Assembly (NCBI GenBank): GCA_035531755.1
Contig: DATKSK010000022.1
Location: 1-38,998, forward strand
Reading direction: 5' to 3'
Length of the DNA: 38,998 bases
Source of the DNA: Acidimicrobiales bacterium
GTDB taxonomy: Bacteria > Actinomycetota > Acidimicrobiia > Acidimicrobiales > UBA8190
Under the pieces are notes generated by a model. That model was not told where the DNA came from, searched no databases, and was given only the letters and a program-made list of their open reading frames with translations. How positions within the stretch are numbered: position 1 is the first letter of the stretch; each line of letters begins with the position of its first letter. The position numbers and the translations under genes are program-made. Shown here piece by piece: positions 1 through 7,496 of the stretch.

Positions 1-246
1 AACCGGCGGCGTCGTGACCGGCCACCACTCCCCGCACGCCCACCGCTCCCTGAGAACATGGCCGACATGGGCGAGCGTCTCCCCGACCAGTGGGGAGAAC
101 GCTTCGGGCCCCGGGCGCCTGTGCCCGGCCTGTACCGGTGCGGAGCGTGCACGCATCCGGGCGGAAGCGTCATGGCCATCAACGGGCGCAACGCCGCCGC
201 CGCCGTGGCGCGCGACCTCGAGCTCGCCGACGCCGCCACGCCCTAG
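1..246 (+). CDS. C-terminus of a CrtI/PYROXD2-like FAD-dependent oxidoreductase (partial)
   Basis: Only the last ~80 codons are present; the gene starts outside the window. The tail reads PVPGLYRCGACTHPGG and then INGRNAAAAVARDLE. This is the typical C-terminal FAD-contacting segment of phytoene-desaturase-like and PYROXD2-like flavoproteins, where a CGAxTHPGG block is followed by GRNAA. Such proteins are soluble or membrane-associated FAD oxidoreductases; the substrate cannot be inferred from the tail. Frame 1 is open from base 1, but codons before about position 55 have poor third-position GC there and good third-position GC in frame 2, so a frameshift near 50-57 is possible. Stop TAG is at 244-246 and the 7-bp repeat array follows immediately. 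Confidence 0.6.
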   Translation, partial: NRRRRDRPPLPARPPLPENMADMGERLPDQWGERFGPRAPVPGLYRCGACTHPGGSVMAINGRNAAAAVARDLELADAATP

Positions 247-295
247 CCATTAGCCATTAGCCATTAGCCATTAGCCATTAGCCATTAGCCATTAG
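247..295. repeat. 7-bp tandem repeat, seven copies of CCATTAG
   Basis: Seven perfect head-to-tail copies of CCATTAG begin directly after the TAG stop of the flavoprotein gene; the stop region itself (CCCTAG) resembles a degenerate copy. Because the unit is 7 bp and contains TAG, the array places stop codons in all three plus-strand frames. It is much AT-richer than its surroundings. Confidence 0.95.
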
Positions 296-538
296 TCATA
301 GCGGCACGTAGCCGGCGGCGGGCCGACGGGCCGCCCGCCCCTGTGGTGTCCCGCCGGGTCGCTCCGCATCAGCGCCACGGTGGACGACCCGTCAGACGGC
401 ACCCGTCCGGCGATCGAGGTGCTCGCCCGATACACAACACCGACGCAATAAGCGAAGTCTCATGCCGCGTTCATCGCCCGGTCACCCGTGTCTGCCGATA
501 CTGCCCGGAGCAGTTCAGGACGACGAGGGGGGTATCTC
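247..538. other. Intergenic region upstream of the electron-transfer operon
   Basis: Apart from the 7-bp repeat array (247-295) I see no gene here. The stretch presumably contains the promoter of the long operon that starts at 539, but no convincing -35/-10 pair could be picked out. A GATACT hexamer at 497-502 is the best -10-like element and has no well-spaced partner. Confidence 0.4.
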
Positions 539-1066
539 ATGGCGTCACCGATGCGCTGGCTGGCGGCGATCGCCACGGGCGGGGCCTTGACGGGAGGAGC
601 GGTCGCGCTCACCTACAACCCCGCCGGCGCCGTCGCCGCGGCGACGGCCACGACGGCACCGTCCACGCCGAGCACCAACGCCACGACCAAGCCCGCAAGC
701 GACCTCACGGCGGCCAACGTCAGCGTCCAGCGCCTGCTCGACGAGGCCAACCAGCTCCAGTCCGCCATCGGGGCGGCGCGCGCCACGCTGGCCGACACCT
801 TGCGCGCCACCGGCGCCACCACGACGACCGCGCCGGCGCCGACCGGAGGCGGCACGTCGGCTGCCGAGAGCCAACAACTCGCACTGGAGCAGGCGGCCCT
901 GGCGGCGGAGCGCCAGCAGCTCACGAACCAGGCCCAGCAGCTCGCCGGCCAGGCGCAACAGCTGGCGGCCGAACAGACGCAACTTCAGCAGGAGGCATCG
1001 GCGCTGGCGGCAGCCCAGACGCAGGCCTCGGCGACCACGACGCCACCGGTGAGGAACGATGACTGA
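539..1066 (+). CDS. Exported Gln/Ala-rich coiled-coil protein
   Basis: The product is 175 aa. I chose ATG 539 (MASPMRWL) because GAGGGGGG lies about 7 bp upstream; the frame is open earlier, but that sequence lacks a hydrophobic start. An N-terminal hydrophobic segment (about residues 7-30, ending in an Ala-rich stretch) looks like a signal peptide or anchor. A Thr/Ala/Pro-rich linker follows, then from about residue 105 a Gln/Ala/Leu/Glu-rich helix with repeated QQL and AAE units typical of a coiled coil. No enzymatic motif is visible. It is the first gene of a nine-gene chain and overlaps the next start by 8 bp. It may be a periplasmic spacer or scaffold for the electron-transfer machinery; that role is inferred only from position. 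Confidence 0.75.
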   Translation: MASPMRWLAAIATGGALTGGAVALTYNPAGAVAAATATTAPSTPSTNATTKPASDLTAANVSVQRLLDEANQLQSAIGAARATLADTLRATGATTTTAPAPTGGGTSAAESQQLALEQAALAAERQQLTNQAQQLAGQAQQLAAEQTQLQQEASALAAAQTQASATTTPPVRNDD

Positions 1067-1742
1067 CCACCCGAGCCGACGCCACGGGCACGACGGGCAC
1101 GCCGGGCACGACGGGTACGACGGGCACGACGGGCACGACGACGCCCCGCCTGGTCGGGACGGCGCGGCCGGAGCCGTGGCACCGCTCCCCGACGCCTTGG
1201 TGGACGGCCACGCCCGGCTCGTCGGGGCCCGCTCGGCGGCCCGCAAGGTCCTCGCCCGCGGCCGGGCGCGGCGCCGGATCGTCCCGCCCCTGGTCGTCGG
1301 GTCCGGGGCCCTGCTGGGCAGCAGCGTGATCGGCGTCTGGGTCTTCGGGCAGGCGCCGATCGCAGCGTCAACGGCCACGGTCACCGCCCCGGCTCCGTCG
1401 GTGACCACGGCGTCCGGGCAGGACCAGGCGCAGCTGGGCGCCGACGTCGTCGCCCTCGACCACCTCCGCCAGGTCCTTGCCGCCGACGAGGCGGCCATCG
1501 CCGGGCTGGCGACCTCGACGACGAACACGGCACCGGGTTCCCCCGCCCCGGGGACCGCGGCCGGCGCCCCGGGGCCGGGGCCGGCGGCGGGCGGCCAGGG
1601 CGGCTCCGGGAGCACGGGCGGCGCGTCGATCACGCCGCTGGCGCCGCTGGCGCCCCTGCCGACGCTCCCGACGGTCACGGTGCCCCCCGCGACGGCGCCG
1701 CCCGTCCACACGACGACGGGGGCGACCGTTGTCATCCCTTGA
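1059..1742 (+). CDS. Single-TM protein with His/Asp-rich N-terminus and C-terminal TGAT motif
   Basis: The product is 227 aa. Residues ~8-27 are a GHDGHxG repeat encoded by a 9-bp tandem repeat, rich in potential metal ligands. An Arg-rich stretch (about 65-75) precedes one hydrophobic segment (about 76-98), so the N-terminus should be cytoplasmic. The outside part is low-complexity Ala/Thr/Pro/Gly with one short Leu/Asp/Ala helix. It ends HTTTGATVVIP. HxxTGAT resembles the D-x-x-[ST]-G-A-T site to which ApbE attaches FMN in NqrC, with His replacing Asp; the motif stops four residues before the C-terminus. The next gene is apbE, which overlaps this one. I infer a membrane-tethered flavinylation substrate; no classical FMN-binding domain is present, so the motif could be chance in Thr/Gly-rich sequence. 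Confidence 0.72.
   Translation: MTDHPSRRHGHDGHAGHDGYDGHDGHDDAPPGRDGAAGAVAPLPDALVDGHARLVGARSAARKVLARGRARRRIVPPLVVGSGALLGSSVIGVWVFGQAPIAASTATVTAPAPSVTTASGQDQAQLGADVVALDHLRQVLAADEAAIAGLATSTTNTAPGSPAPGTAAGAPGPGPAAGGQGGSGSTGGASITPLAPLAPLPTLPTVTVPPATAPPVHTTTGATVVIP
1084..1137 (+). repeat. 9-bp in-frame tandem repeat encoding Gly-His-Asp units
   Basis: Six near-perfect copies of ACGGGCACG, with single variants CCGGGCACG and ACGGGTACG, lie in frame in the N-terminal coding region of the single-TM protein. They produce its alternating Gly/His/Asp tract. Confidence 0.9.
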
Positions 1743-2694
1743 CCTGGCCCCGGCGGAGCAGCTGGCGACGACGACGGCCATGGCCACGGAGATCACGGTG
1801 CGAGCCGTCGGCGGTCGCGCACGGGACCGGTCCGGCGCGGTCGACGACGCGCTCGGGGTCTTCGCCGACGTGGAGGCGTCCTGCACGCGGTTCGACCCTG
1901 CGAGCTCGCTCATGGGCGCCAACGCCCGGCCCGACGAGTGGCACCGCGTGGCGCCGCGCTGCTTCGACGCGCTCGGGGAGGCATGGCGCGCCTACCGGAC
2001 GACCGCGGGCCGCTTCGACCCGCGCGTGCTGGCGGACCTGGTGGTGCTCGGCTACGACCGGACGCTGGCCTTCGGCCACGGCGGCGAGGACGTCTCGGCG
2101 GGCACCGACGCCCCCCGGCGCCGGCTGGCCCGTCCGCCGTGGCGGCCGCGGTTCCGGCGGGCCACGAACGAGGTCCATCTCGGCGGCGCCGCGGTCGACC
2201 TGGGCGGCATCGGCAAGGGCCTGGCGATCCGCTGGGCCGGCGACGTCTTGCGAGCCGCCGGCCCCGACTACCTCGTCAATGCCGGCGGCGACTGCTACTG
2301 CGGCGGGCGGGCACCGGACGGCCGGCCGTGGCGTGTCGGCGTGGAGGACCCCGCCGGTGGGACCGAGCCAGTCGTCGTCGTGTCGCTGAGCGACCAGGCG
2401 TCGGCGACGTCGTCGGTCCGGGTCCGCCGGTGGCGGGTCGCAGGTGTGCCCGTGCACCATCTCATCGATCCGCGCAGCGGCCTCCCGGGTGGGGACGGCC
2501 TGGCGGCCGTGACCGTGGTGGCGCCCGACCCTGCGGACGCCGAGGTGTGGAGCAAGGTGCTGTTCCTGGCCGGCCGGTCCGGCGTCGCCACCGAGGCCTC
2601 TCGGCGTTCCCTGGCGGCCTGCTGGGTCACGGTCGACGGCATCGTCGACCTGAGTCCCGCCATGCAGCCGTTCGTGACATGGCGTCGCCCGTGA
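1729..2694 (+). CDS. apbE: FAD:protein FMN transferase (ApbE family)
   Basis: The product is about 321 aa. ApbE uses FAD and Mg2+ to attach FMN covalently to Ser/Thr of extracytosolic flavoproteins. Visible family marks are AMATEITVRAVG at the N-terminus (usual AMGTxxxV), DLGGIGKGLAIRWAGD, then YLVNAGGDCYCGG (usual NxGGD), HHLIDPRSGLP (usual HxIDPxTG) and a following VVAPDPADAEVWSKVLF metal-site segment. The start is uncertain. TTG 1729 overlaps the preceding gene and keeps the full N-terminal block; ATG 1780 would cut just before the conserved TEI. No signal peptide or lipobox is evident, so it probably works on the inner face or is anchored by partners. It sits between its likely substrate gene and the haem membrane protein. 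Confidence 0.92.
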   Translation: MSSLDLAPAEQLATTTAMATEITVRAVGGRARDRSGAVDDALGVFADVEASCTRFDPASSLMGANARPDEWHRVAPRCFDALGEAWRAYRTTAGRFDPRVLADLVVLGYDRTLAFGHGGEDVSAGTDAPRRRLARPPWRPRFRRATNEVHLGGAAVDLGGIGKGLAIRWAGDVLRAAGPDYLVNAGGDCYCGGRAPDGRPWRVGVEDPAGGTEPVVVVSLSDQASATSSVRVRRWRVAGVPVHHLIDPRSGLPGGDGLAAVTVVAPDPADAEVWSKVLFLAGRSGVATEASRRSLAACWVTVDGIVDLSPAMQPFVTWRRP

Positions 2695-3572
2695 AGGGCG
2701 CCGCGCGCCGCGCGGCCCCGGCCCGGGCCGGCGGGGGCGGCGGGGCAGGCGGGGGCGGCGGGGCAGGCGGGGACGGCGGGGCAGCCGTGCCGACACACAC
2801 GTCGCGCCTCGGCGCCTGGAGTGTCACGGGCGTCCTGGCGGTCACCGTCCCCACGGGGTACGTGGTGGCCCGGCTGTCCGTGCCGATCACCCACAACCGG
2901 TACTTCCCGTGGATCGTCGGCAGGACGCTCGGCCTCGCCGCCTACGCCACCCTGGTGGGGTTGGTGGTGCTCGGCACGTGGCTCCGCCACCCGTGGCGCC
3001 ACCGGTGGCCGCTGGTCCACCCCGAAGCCCGCCTGCGCCTGCACGCCACGTTGGGGACCGCCACCTGTGTCCTGGTCGGCGGCCACGTCGTCGCCCTCGG
3101 CGCGGACCGGTACGCGGGCGTCGGCTGGCCGCGCACGCTCGTCCCCGACGCGTCCACCTACCGCCCCGTTGCCGTCACCCTCGGGGTGCTGGCGCTCTAC
3201 TTCCTCGTCGCCGTGACCGCCACGGCCGCGCTGGGCGGACGACTGGTGGGGCGGCACTGGCGCGTCGTGCACCGGTTGGCGACCCCGACCCTGCTGCTCG
3301 TGTGGTTCCACGGCGTCCTGGCGGGTTCCGACACACCGCGGCTGCGCGCCGTGTACGCCGTCTCGGGCGCGCTCGTGGCCTCGCTCCTCCTGTCGCGGGC
3401 GCTGGCGGGGACGTCGCCTGTCGGGGCCCGGACCTCCACCCTCCCGTCACGGGCGGCCGCCATGGGAGGGCGGGAAGGGGGTGGCCGGGCCGCTTCCGGC
3501 ACCGCCCACCCACCACCGGCGGGGGCCTGCGGGGACCTGCGACGGGCGCGCCTTCCGGTGCCGGGCCGATGA
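2679..3572 (+). CDS. Ferric-reductase-like transmembrane haem b protein
   Basis: The product is about 297 aa. A Gly/Ala-rich N-terminal tail (18-bp DNA repeat) is followed by about six hydrophobic helices. Two helices carry paired histidines about one helix length apart, LRLHATLGT...GGHVVAL and HWRVVHRLATPT...WFHGVL, which is the bis-His arrangement of the ferric reductase/NOX/MsrQ-like cytochrome b fold. No FAD/NAD-binding reductase domain is fused, so electrons must come from separate partners, presumably the NuoF-like protein and ferredoxin encoded next. It should carry electrons across the membrane to an extracytosolic acceptor. ATG 2679 overlaps apbE by 16 bp; GTG 2691 with a 4-bp GTGA overlap is an equally possible start. 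The C-terminal ~55 residues are Ser/Gly/Pro-rich and cytoplasmic or disordered. Confidence 0.85.
   Translation: MASPVKGAARRAAPARAGGGGGAGGGGGAGGDGGAAVPTHTSRLGAWSVTGVLAVTVPTGYVVARLSVPITHNRYFPWIVGRTLGLAAYATLVGLVVLGTWLRHPWRHRWPLVHPEARLRLHATLGTATCVLVGGHVVALGADRYAGVGWPRTLVPDASTYRPVAVTLGVLALYFLVAVTATAALGGRLVGRHWRVVHRLATPTLLLVWFHGVLAGSDTPRLRAVYAVSGALVASLLLSRALAGTSPVGARTSTLPSRAAAMGGREGGGRAASGTAHPPPAGACGDLRRARLPVPGR
2730..2783 (+). repeat. 18-bp in-frame tandem repeat, three copies
   Basis: Three copies of an 18-bp G-rich unit (GGCGGGGGCGGCGGGGCA, third copy with one change) encode a Gly/Ala tract just before the first membrane helix of the ferric-reductase-like protein. Confidence 0.9.
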
Positions 3573-4930
3573 CCGCGGTCGGCATCCTCGGGGTGTCCGC
3601 CGCTCCGGACCCGGCGGCGGCCGTCGCCCGGCCCGCCTTCGGGACCCTGGGCGACCCCCAGACGCGCCTGCTGGCGGGGCCCGGTCCCGCTCGGGGGGCC
3701 GAGACCCTGCGCGCCCACCTGGACCGGCTGGGACCGCTCCCCCTGCCTGCGCGCCGCGCCGACCTGCTCGAGCTCGTGCGAGCGAGCAGGCTCGCGGGCC
3801 GCGGCGGTGGGGAATTCCCCGTGGCCCGGAAGCTGGCGGCGGCTGCGGGCGCCGGGGGCGATCCCCTCGTGGTGGTCAACGGCTCCGAGGGCGAGCCGGC
3901 GAGCCGCAAGGACCGGACCCTCCTGGAGCACCGGCCTCACCTCGTGCTCGACGGCGCCGCGCTGGCCGCCCACGCCGTGGGTGCGTCCACGGTCGTCGTC
4001 TACCTCCACGCCTCTCGCCCGACCACGTGGTCGGCGGTGGCCCGGGCGCTCGACGAGCGGCGCGCCGGCCCCGGGGACGGCGCCGTGTCCTTCCACGTGG
4101 CATCGGCACCCGACGCCTATGTGGCCGGCGAGTCGAGCGCCGTGGTCAACGTCCTCGAGGGAGGCGGCCCCCTGCCCCGCCGGCACCCGAACCCCGTGGC
4201 GGTCTGCGGCGTGCACGGTCGGCCGACGGTCGTGAGCAACGCCGAGACCCTCGGCCACCTGGCGCTGCTCGGACGCTTCGGCCCCGGGTGGTTCACGATG
4301 GCGGGCTCGCCCGATGCACCGGGCTCGACGCTGCTCACGCTGGCGGGCGGGGTGCGAGCCCCGGGCCTGGTGGTCGAGGTCCTGGAGCCCGTGCGGCTCG
4401 GCGACGTCCTGCGCGTGCACGGGGGCGTCGACGGCGCGCCGGGCGCCGTGCTGATCGGCGGGTACGGCGGGCGGTGGATCGGGGGGGAGGCGGCCTTCGA
4501 CGCGCCGCTCGACCGCGGCGCATTGCGGCGCGCCGAAGTCGGTCTCGGGTGCGGGATCGTCGCCCCGCTCCCGCCCCGGTCCTGCGGGCTCGCCACGACC
4601 CTGGTGCTGCTCGACTACCTGGCGGGCCAGAGCGCGGGCCAGTGCGGGCCCTGCGTCCTCGGGCTGCCCGCCCTGGCCGACGAGCTGGCGGCCATCGTGG
4701 ACGGTTGCGCCACCAAGGGAGACGTCCGGCGCCTGACTTCGAAGGCACTGGGACTTCGGGGCCGCGGCGACTGTTCGCACCCCGACGGCGCCATCGCCCT
4801 GCTCGAGAGCGCGCTCGACGTCTTCGCCGACGACGCCGCCCGCCACGCGCGGGGTCGGCACTGCGGCGGGAGCCACGACGACGGGTGGTTCCCGGTCGCC
4901 GAGGGCCCGCGACCGGTGGCGCCGTCATGA
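3569..4930 (+). CDS. NuoF-like FMN/iron-sulfur NAD(P)H-oxidising subunit
   Basis: The product is 453 aa, starting at ATG 3569 with a 4-bp ATGA overlap. It has the NuoF/RnfC-type core: GRGGGEFPVARKL (about 78-89), VVNGSEGEPASRKDR (about 102-116) and YVAGESSAVVN, the FMN and NADH site; then an SLBB-like Gly-rich segment, then the iron-sulfur region. Canonical NuoF ligates a 4Fe-4S cluster with CxxCxxC plus a distant Cys. Here the triplet reads SAGQCGPC, so the first Cys is Ala, while the distant Cys (GDCSHPDG, about 402) is kept. Only three ligands of the usual four are therefore visible. The protein probably oxidises NAD(P)H in the cytoplasm and feeds the ferredoxin encoded next and the haem protein before it. 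It is not part of a complex I gene cluster. Confidence 0.85.
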   Translation: MTAVGILGVSAAPDPAAAVARPAFGTLGDPQTRLLAGPGPARGAETLRAHLDRLGPLPLPARRADLLELVRASRLAGRGGGEFPVARKLAAAAGAGGDPLVVVNGSEGEPASRKDRTLLEHRPHLVLDGAALAAHAVGASTVVVYLHASRPTTWSAVARALDERRAGPGDGAVSFHVASAPDAYVAGESSAVVNVLEGGGPLPRRHPNPVAVCGVHGRPTVVSNAETLGHLALLGRFGPGWFTMAGSPDAPGSTLLTLAGGVRAPGLVVEVLEPVRLGDVLRVHGGVDGAPGAVLIGGYGGRWIGGEAAFDAPLDRGALRRAEVGLGCGIVAPLPPRSCGLATTLVLLDYLAGQSAGQCGPCVLGLPALADELAAIVDGCATKGDVRRLTSKALGLRGRGDCSHPDGAIALLESALDVFADDAARHARGRHCGGSHDDGWFPVAEGPRPVAPS

Positions 4931-5253
4931 GCGAGCCGGTGCGCCTGGTGGTGGACGCCGCCCGCTGTGACGGCCACGGCATCTGCGCCCTGCGGTGCCC
5001 GGAGCTCGTCACCCTGGACGAATGGGGGTACGCGGGGGTCGATCCGGGGACCGTCCCCGACGGCCGGGTGCTGCGCCGGGCCCGTCGGGCAGCCGCCGCC
5101 TGCCCCGCACAGGCGTTGTCGTTCGTGGCGGTGCGGCCTGCGCCCGCCGACCTCCGGGTGATCCGCGCCGGTCCCCCGCCGACGGCCGGTGCACCCCGAA
5201 ACGGCCCCGGTGCCGTCGTCAGGGTGCACAATCAGGGTCATGCAGGAGGCTGA
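4927..5253 (+). CDS. Single-cluster ferredoxin (3Fe-4S/4Fe-4S type)
   Basis: The product is 108 aa, with a 4-bp overlap to the NuoF-like gene. CDGHGICALRCPEL near residues 14-26 and AAACPAQAL near 62-70 match the single-cluster ferredoxins that often partner cytochrome P450 and NuoF-like reductases (C-x5-C ... CP). The Cys at about residue 24 could serve as an extra ligand, so cluster type is undecided. The last ~35 residues are a Pro/Gly/Arg-rich extension. Role inferred from context: soluble carrier between the flavin reductase and the membrane haem protein. Confidence 0.88.
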   Translation: MSEPVRLVVDAARCDGHGICALRCPELVTLDEWGYAGVDPGTVPDGRVLRRARRAAAACPAQALSFVAVRPAPADLRVIRAGPPPTAGAPRNGPGAVVRVHNQGHAGG

Positions 5254-5854
5254 CGCCGGGTCGTCACGGGCGGTGCCGGGTCCCCCCGGACCGCGTCGGG
5301 CCGGCGCGGGCCACCACACGTGGGTGCCGTGGACGGTCGTCGTCGCCATCGTCGCCGGCGCCGTGGCGGCCGCCGTCTTCGCCGGACGGCCCACGGCCAC
5401 CGTGGCGCTGCCCCCCGCGGCGAGCATCGCGCCCCGCCCGTTGACGGCCGCCCACGGAGGAGCCGGCGGCGGCGCCCCCGGAGCCGGGACGGTGACGGTC
5501 GTGGCACCCGTCCACCCCGTCGAGGTGTACGACAACACCGGCGTGGGGAGCGGCGCCGGCACCGGAGCCGGCACCACGGCCACCGGGGGTACCTCGGCGC
5601 CGAGCGAGCCGGGTGACGACCCCGCCGAGCCCGGGTCCCCGACGTCCGGGGGCGGCTCCGCGAGCACGGGGACGGTCGGGGCCGGGGGCGGTGCGCCCAC
5701 GCCCGGGGCGACGACGACGACGACCAGCGCCGGCGGCGCGAACGACGGCGCCGGCGACAGCCAGGACGGCCCGGGATCGACGACGACGACCGCCGCGGGC
5801 TCGGGCGGAACCGTCGACCACGCCCGCACCGGCACCACATCGGCGGTCGGATGA
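5240..5854 (+). CDS. Single-TM Gly/Thr-rich protein with C-terminal TGTT motif
   Basis: The product is 204 aa from ATG 5240, which overlaps the ferredoxin end by 14 bp with ATCAGGG just upstream. One hydrophobic helix lies at about residues 30-55, followed by a long low-complexity Gly/Ala/Thr/Pro/Ser region that should be extracytosolic. It ends HARTGTTSAVG. HxxTGTT, with exactly four residues after it, parallels HxxTGAT plus four residues in the other single-TM protein of this operon. No FMN-binding domain, lipobox or catalytic motif is seen. I infer a second membrane-tethered candidate flavinylation substrate or electron-relay linker. The sensor kinase gene starts inside its stop codon (ATGA). 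Confidence 0.7.
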   Translation: MQEADAGSSRAVPGPPGPRRAGAGHHTWVPWTVVVAIVAGAVAAAVFAGRPTATVALPPAASIAPRPLTAAHGGAGGGAPGAGTVTVVAPVHPVEVYDNTGVGSGAGTGAGTTATGGTSAPSEPGDDPAEPGSPTSGGGSASTGTVGAGGGAPTPGATTTTTSAGGANDGAGDSQDGPGSTTTTAAGSGGTVDHARTGTTSAVG

Positions 5855-7494
5855 CGCCCGCGGCCGACGACCCGTCGAGCGGGCGCGGGCGCTCGGACGA
5901 CCACCCGGACGACGACGCCCGTACCGCGCGACACGGCCGGGATCACGCCGGGGCGGTGGCGCAACTGATCGACCCCGTCGTCCTCGACGGCGCTGGCCGG
6001 ACCGCCGCGGGAGCCGGGGAGCCGGCTCGGCCCGTGCCGACCGCCTCCACCGAACGTGGCCCGCGCCGGCGGCGCCGGGGACGGCGGCGGCGAGCCGGGA
6101 CGGCGGCGCGTCTGGCCGGCTTCCATGCCGCCGTCCTCGCCGTCGTCCTCGGTGTCGTGGTCGCCGCGCTCGTCCACCAGTTCTCGCTGAGCTACGAGGC
6201 GCTCGCCGCCAACAGCCTGGTCGACGAGCTGCACGCCTACACGGCCGCGGCGTCGCGCGCCGCGCCGGACGAGAGCCTGGTGGCGGCGTCGGTCGCGTAC
6301 CTGCAGTCGCGCTCGTTGCCTGCCGGGACGGTCCTGGTGCTGGCGTTCCGCGGCTCGCGCGTCCTCGCCACACCGGGCGCCGACGCGTTGCGACGCGACC
6401 CGGCGGCCGCTCGCTGGATCACGACACCGCCGCCGGCCACGGTGGTGGAGACGACCCGGATCGGGGACAAGGACACCGAATTGCTGGTGGCACCCATCCG
6501 CACCGGCAGCCGGACGGTGGGGACGATGCTGGCGGCGACGGACCTGTCGCCCCTGCGGGCCCAGCGCTCGCGCGTCCTCATGCTCTCGCTGGCCGAAGCC
6601 ACGGTGGCGCTGCTCGCCGGCGTCCTGAGCTCGTACCTGCTGCTCCGTCGCCTCCTGCGCACGGTGGGTCGCATCACCACCACCGCCGAGGAGATCGGCC
6701 GCGGTGAGCTCGACCGGCGCCTCGGTGACCAGGGGACCGACGACGAGGTGGGACAGCTCGCCACGACCTTCGACACCATGATCGGGCGCGTCGACGAAGC
6801 CATGACCGCGCAGCGCCGCCTGCTGTCGGACGTGTCGCACCAGTTGCGGACGCCGCTGACGGTGGCGCGCGGCCACCTCGAGGTGCTCCAACGCACCGGC
6901 GGCCTGGCCGACGAGCAGAGTGCCAATGCCACGGTGGCGCTCGTGGTGGACGAGCTCGACCACATGCGCGCCCTCACCGAACGGCTGCTGCTCCTCGGCC
7001 GGGCCATGGAGCCGGACTTCGTCAGCCTCGAGCCCGTCGACGTCCGGGCCTTCGTGGCCGACCTCTATGACGCCGCCCGCGTCCTCGCCCCGAGGCGCTG
7101 GTCGTGCGACGCCGTTCCCGACATCGTCGTGCAGGCCGACTCGGCCAAGCTGCGCGGCGCGCTGCTCAACCTCGTCGACAACGCCGTCAAGGCGACGACC
7201 GCCGACGACGCCATCGCGTTCGTCACGACGCTCGATCCCACGGCGGGGACCGTCTCGTTCGCCGTGGAGGACTCCGGGCCCGGCATCCCACTCGCCGAGC
7301 GCGCCGCCGTGCTCACCCGCTTCGCCCGGCCCGGGGCCAGGGGCGAGGACGGCAGCGGCCTCGGGCTCGCCATCGCCCGGGCGGTCGCCGAGGCGCACGG
7401 CGGTGGCGTCGAGGTCGGCGAGTCGCCCCTGGGCGGCGCCCGGGTGGCCGTCGTGCTCCCGCCCGGGCGCGTCGGGATCGTTCCGGAGGCCTGA
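5851..7494 (+). CDS. Two-component sensor histidine kinase
   Basis: The product is 547 aa. An unusually long Arg/Asp-rich cytoplasmic N-terminus (about 1-85) precedes TM1 (about 88-112), an extracytosolic sensor region of ~130 residues, TM2 (about 243-264), HAMP, the HisKA box DVSHQLRTPLTV with phospho-acceptor His330, and the ATPase boxes LLNLVDNAVKAT, DSGPGIP and GSGLGLAIARAVAEAHGG. It is encoded at the end of the electron-transfer operon with a 4-bp overlap, so it probably senses a redox or envelope signal tied to that system. Its partner is the regulator that follows. Confidence 0.95.
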   Translation: MTPAADDPSSGRGRSDDHPDDDARTARHGRDHAGAVAQLIDPVVLDGAGRTAAGAGEPARPVPTASTERGPRRRRRGRRRRAGTAARLAGFHAAVLAVVLGVVVAALVHQFSLSYEALAANSLVDELHAYTAAASRAAPDESLVAASVAYLQSRSLPAGTVLVLAFRGSRVLATPGADALRRDPAAARWITTPPPATVVETTRIGDKDTELLVAPIRTGSRTVGTMLAATDLSPLRAQRSRVLMLSLAEATVALLAGVLSSYLLLRRLLRTVGRITTTAEEIGRGELDRRLGDQGTDDEVGQLATTFDTMIGRVDEAMTAQRRLLSDVSHQLRTPLTVARGHLEVLQRTGGLADEQSANATVALVVDELDHMRALTERLLLLGRAMEPDFVSLEPVDVRAFVADLYDAARVLAPRRWSCDAVPDIVVQADSAKLRGALLNLVDNAVKATTADDAIAFVTTLDPTAGTVSFAVEDSGPGIPLAERAAVLTRFARPGARGEDGSGLGLAIARAVAEAHGGGVEVGESPLGGARVAVVLPPGRVGIVPEA

Positions 7495-7496
7495 GC

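Noticed and set aside
2909-3568. Upstream extension of the NuoF-like frame
   Set aside because: Arg/Pro-rich translation overlapping the ferric-reductase-like gene; ATG 3569 with a 4-bp overlap begins the conserved protein.
4615-7398. Very long minus-strand open frame (about 927 codons) across the electron-transfer operon
   Set aside because: It is the antisense shadow of well-supported genes; residues are Arg/Gly/Ala-rich without motifs, as expected for complement of GC-rich coding DNA.
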